From positions 1 through 6,689 of the forward strand of contig SKYL01000209.1 in the NCBI GenBank assembly GCA_007127935.1: a stretch of DNA of 6,689 nt, read 5' to 3'. The notes under the pieces were generated by a model. The model did not search any database and had not been told where the DNA came from. It worked only from the letters and a program-made list of their open reading frames with translations. Shown piece after piece: positions 5,820 to 6,689 of this stretch (within the stretch, counting starts at the first letter, position 1; every line of letters begins with the position of its first letter). Source of the DNA: Halorhodospira sp. Its GTDB lineage: Bacteria > Pseudomonadota > Gammaproteobacteria > Nitrococcales > Halorhodospiraceae. The translations under genes were made by a program, and so were the position numbers.

Positions 5820-6689
5820 TTTTGACGCGTTGGTGGAGCGGGCAATGGAGGAAGGGCGTTATCGCCTGATGCGGCCCGTGGTCGAGAAGGAGTTGCTGCA
5901 TTATGACATCCTCTTCGCCCTGGATCAGGGAGGTTTTCTCGACCGGCTGACTTTCCAGGGCGGGACGGCCCTGCGCCTGTGTCATGGGGCTCCCCGATTT
6001 AGTGAGGACCTGGATCTTGTCGGCGGTCGCCGGTTTGCCGCGGAAGACCTCTCGGGTATGGCCGATTGCATCTTCGACTTTATTTCCCGCCGCTACGGGC
6101 TGGAGGTGAGGGTCAAGGCGCCTAAGCCGGCCGACAAGCCGAGTGACGGGCGGGAAGCGGACGGCATCGCGGTCAACCGGTGGCGGATCAATGTGATCAC
6201 CGCGCCGGCGAGGCCTGACTTACCGCAGCAGAAAATCCGCATAGAGGTGGTGAACGTCCCGGCGCATACGGGGGAGCCCATGGCGTTGCACCGGAATTAC
6301 GCCGTCCTCCCCGACGGCTACGGCGACCTGTTGGTCAGGACCGAGACATTGGGTGAGATCATGGCGGATAAGCTGGTATCGCTGGTTACCTGTGAGCGTT
6401 ACGTGCGCTATCGGGACATCTGGGATCTCAGGTGGCTCGCCCAGCAGGGTGCCGGTCCGGACGAGGCGCTGCTGCGTTACAAGCTGGAGGACTATCGGGT
6501 TGGCGACTACTCCGGCAAGCTGGAGCGCTTCCGTCGCCGTTTGCCCGAGATCATCAGCGACAAGGCCTTCCGTGACAGCATGGTTAGGTTTCTGCCGGCG
6601 GACGTGGTGGAGCGTACCTTTGATCGATCTGGTTTTCTCTCGTTCTTGGAGCGGGAGACCGACCGCCTCCTGGGGCAGGCCGCGCAGTC
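5809..6689 (+). CDS. abiEii: AbiEii-family nucleotidyltransferase toxin, 3' end cut by the window
   Basis: Toxin of the AbiE pair, a DUF1814/AbiEii nucleotidyltransferase-like protein that arrests growth when unopposed; the related mycobacterial MenT proteins modify tRNA 3' ends. The window holds 293 codons from ATG 5809 without a stop; the family is near 300 residues, so little is missing. Catalytic-core motifs are intact: FQGGTALRLCHG (49-60) and RFSEDLDL (63-70), with Asp67 and Asp69 as likely metal ligands; IRIEVVNV (143-150) with Glu146; TLGEIMADKLVSLVTC (180-195) with Asp187-Lys188; and RYRDIWDLRWL (200-210). A polar, lysine-rich stretch at about 102-122 looks like a surface loop. The start overlaps the abiEi stop by 11 bp and has a strong AGGGAGG. 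Arginine AGG occurs five times and TTA leucine once; gcvPA shows no AGG or AGA in 263 codons, which hints at a different origin. Confidence 0.9.
   Translation, partial: MKADFDALVERAMEEGRYRLMRPVVEKELLHYDILFALDQGGFLDRLTFQGGTALRLCHGAPRFSEDLDLVGGRRFAAEDLSGMADCIFDFISRRYGLEVRVKAPKPADKPSDGREADGIAVNRWRINVITAPARPDLPQQKIRIEVVNVPAHTGEPMALHRNYAVLPDGYGDLLVRTETLGEIMADKLVSLVTCERYVRYRDIWDLRWLAQQGAGPDEALLRYKLEDYRVGDYSGKLERFRRRLPEIISDKAFRDSMVRFLPADVVERTFDRSGFLSFLERETDRLLGQAAQ

Noticed and set aside
1..6689. CRISPR array or rRNA/tRNA genes
   Set aside because: No regularly spaced repeats and no recognisable structural RNA sequence on either strand.

Overview
The window looks like chromosome of a high-GC, aerobic gammaproteobacterium. 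The split glycine dehydrogenase (GcvPA type), the gcvT-gcvH-gcvPA order, the single-chain Fe(III) permease and a good Fur box all fit. The style of the proteins suggests the Ectothiorhodospiraceae (Halorhodospira/Alkalilimnicola-like), but that is an impression and was not tested.

Layout. Positions 1-5090 are packed with minus-strand genes. Reading along that strand, the first is a Fur-controlled Fe(III) uptake pair: a substrate-binding lipoprotein (fbpA-like, 4071-5090), then a two-domain inner-membrane permease (fbpB-like, 2415-4046). A 72-bp gap follows, carrying a likely sigma-70 promoter and a perfect 14-bp palindrome. The glycine cleavage genes come next: gcvT (1260-2342), gcvH (824-1213) and gcvPA (1-791, cut by the window edge). 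The rest of gcvPA, and presumably gcvPB, lie to the left. The iron genes make a periplasmic capture and import route for ferric iron, but their ATPase is not in the window. GcvT, GcvH and GcvPA are the T, H and half of the P protein that break glycine into CO2, ammonia and methylene-tetrahydrofolate.

A 180-bp divergent intergenic region (5091-5270) separates this block from two plus-strand genes: an AbiEi-family antitoxin (5271-5819) and an overlapping AbiEii-family nucleotidyltransferase toxin (5809 to the right edge, lacking only its C-terminus). Together they form a type IV AbiE toxin-antitoxin/abortive-infection pair. The intergenic region holds a Fur box and a leader hairpin on the fbpA side. 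On the abiE side it holds a clear promoter, an inverted repeat sitting on the -10 box, and a second perfect palindrome just before the antitoxin start.

Nothing amounts to a wholly new system. The most interesting parts are the control region of the abiE pair, which suggests antitoxin autorepression and uneven translation of the two genes, and the palindrome-over-promoter arrangement before gcvT. The toxin gene uses AGG arginine codons and other codons not seen in gcvPA, consistent with the AbiE pair being an acquired accessory module.
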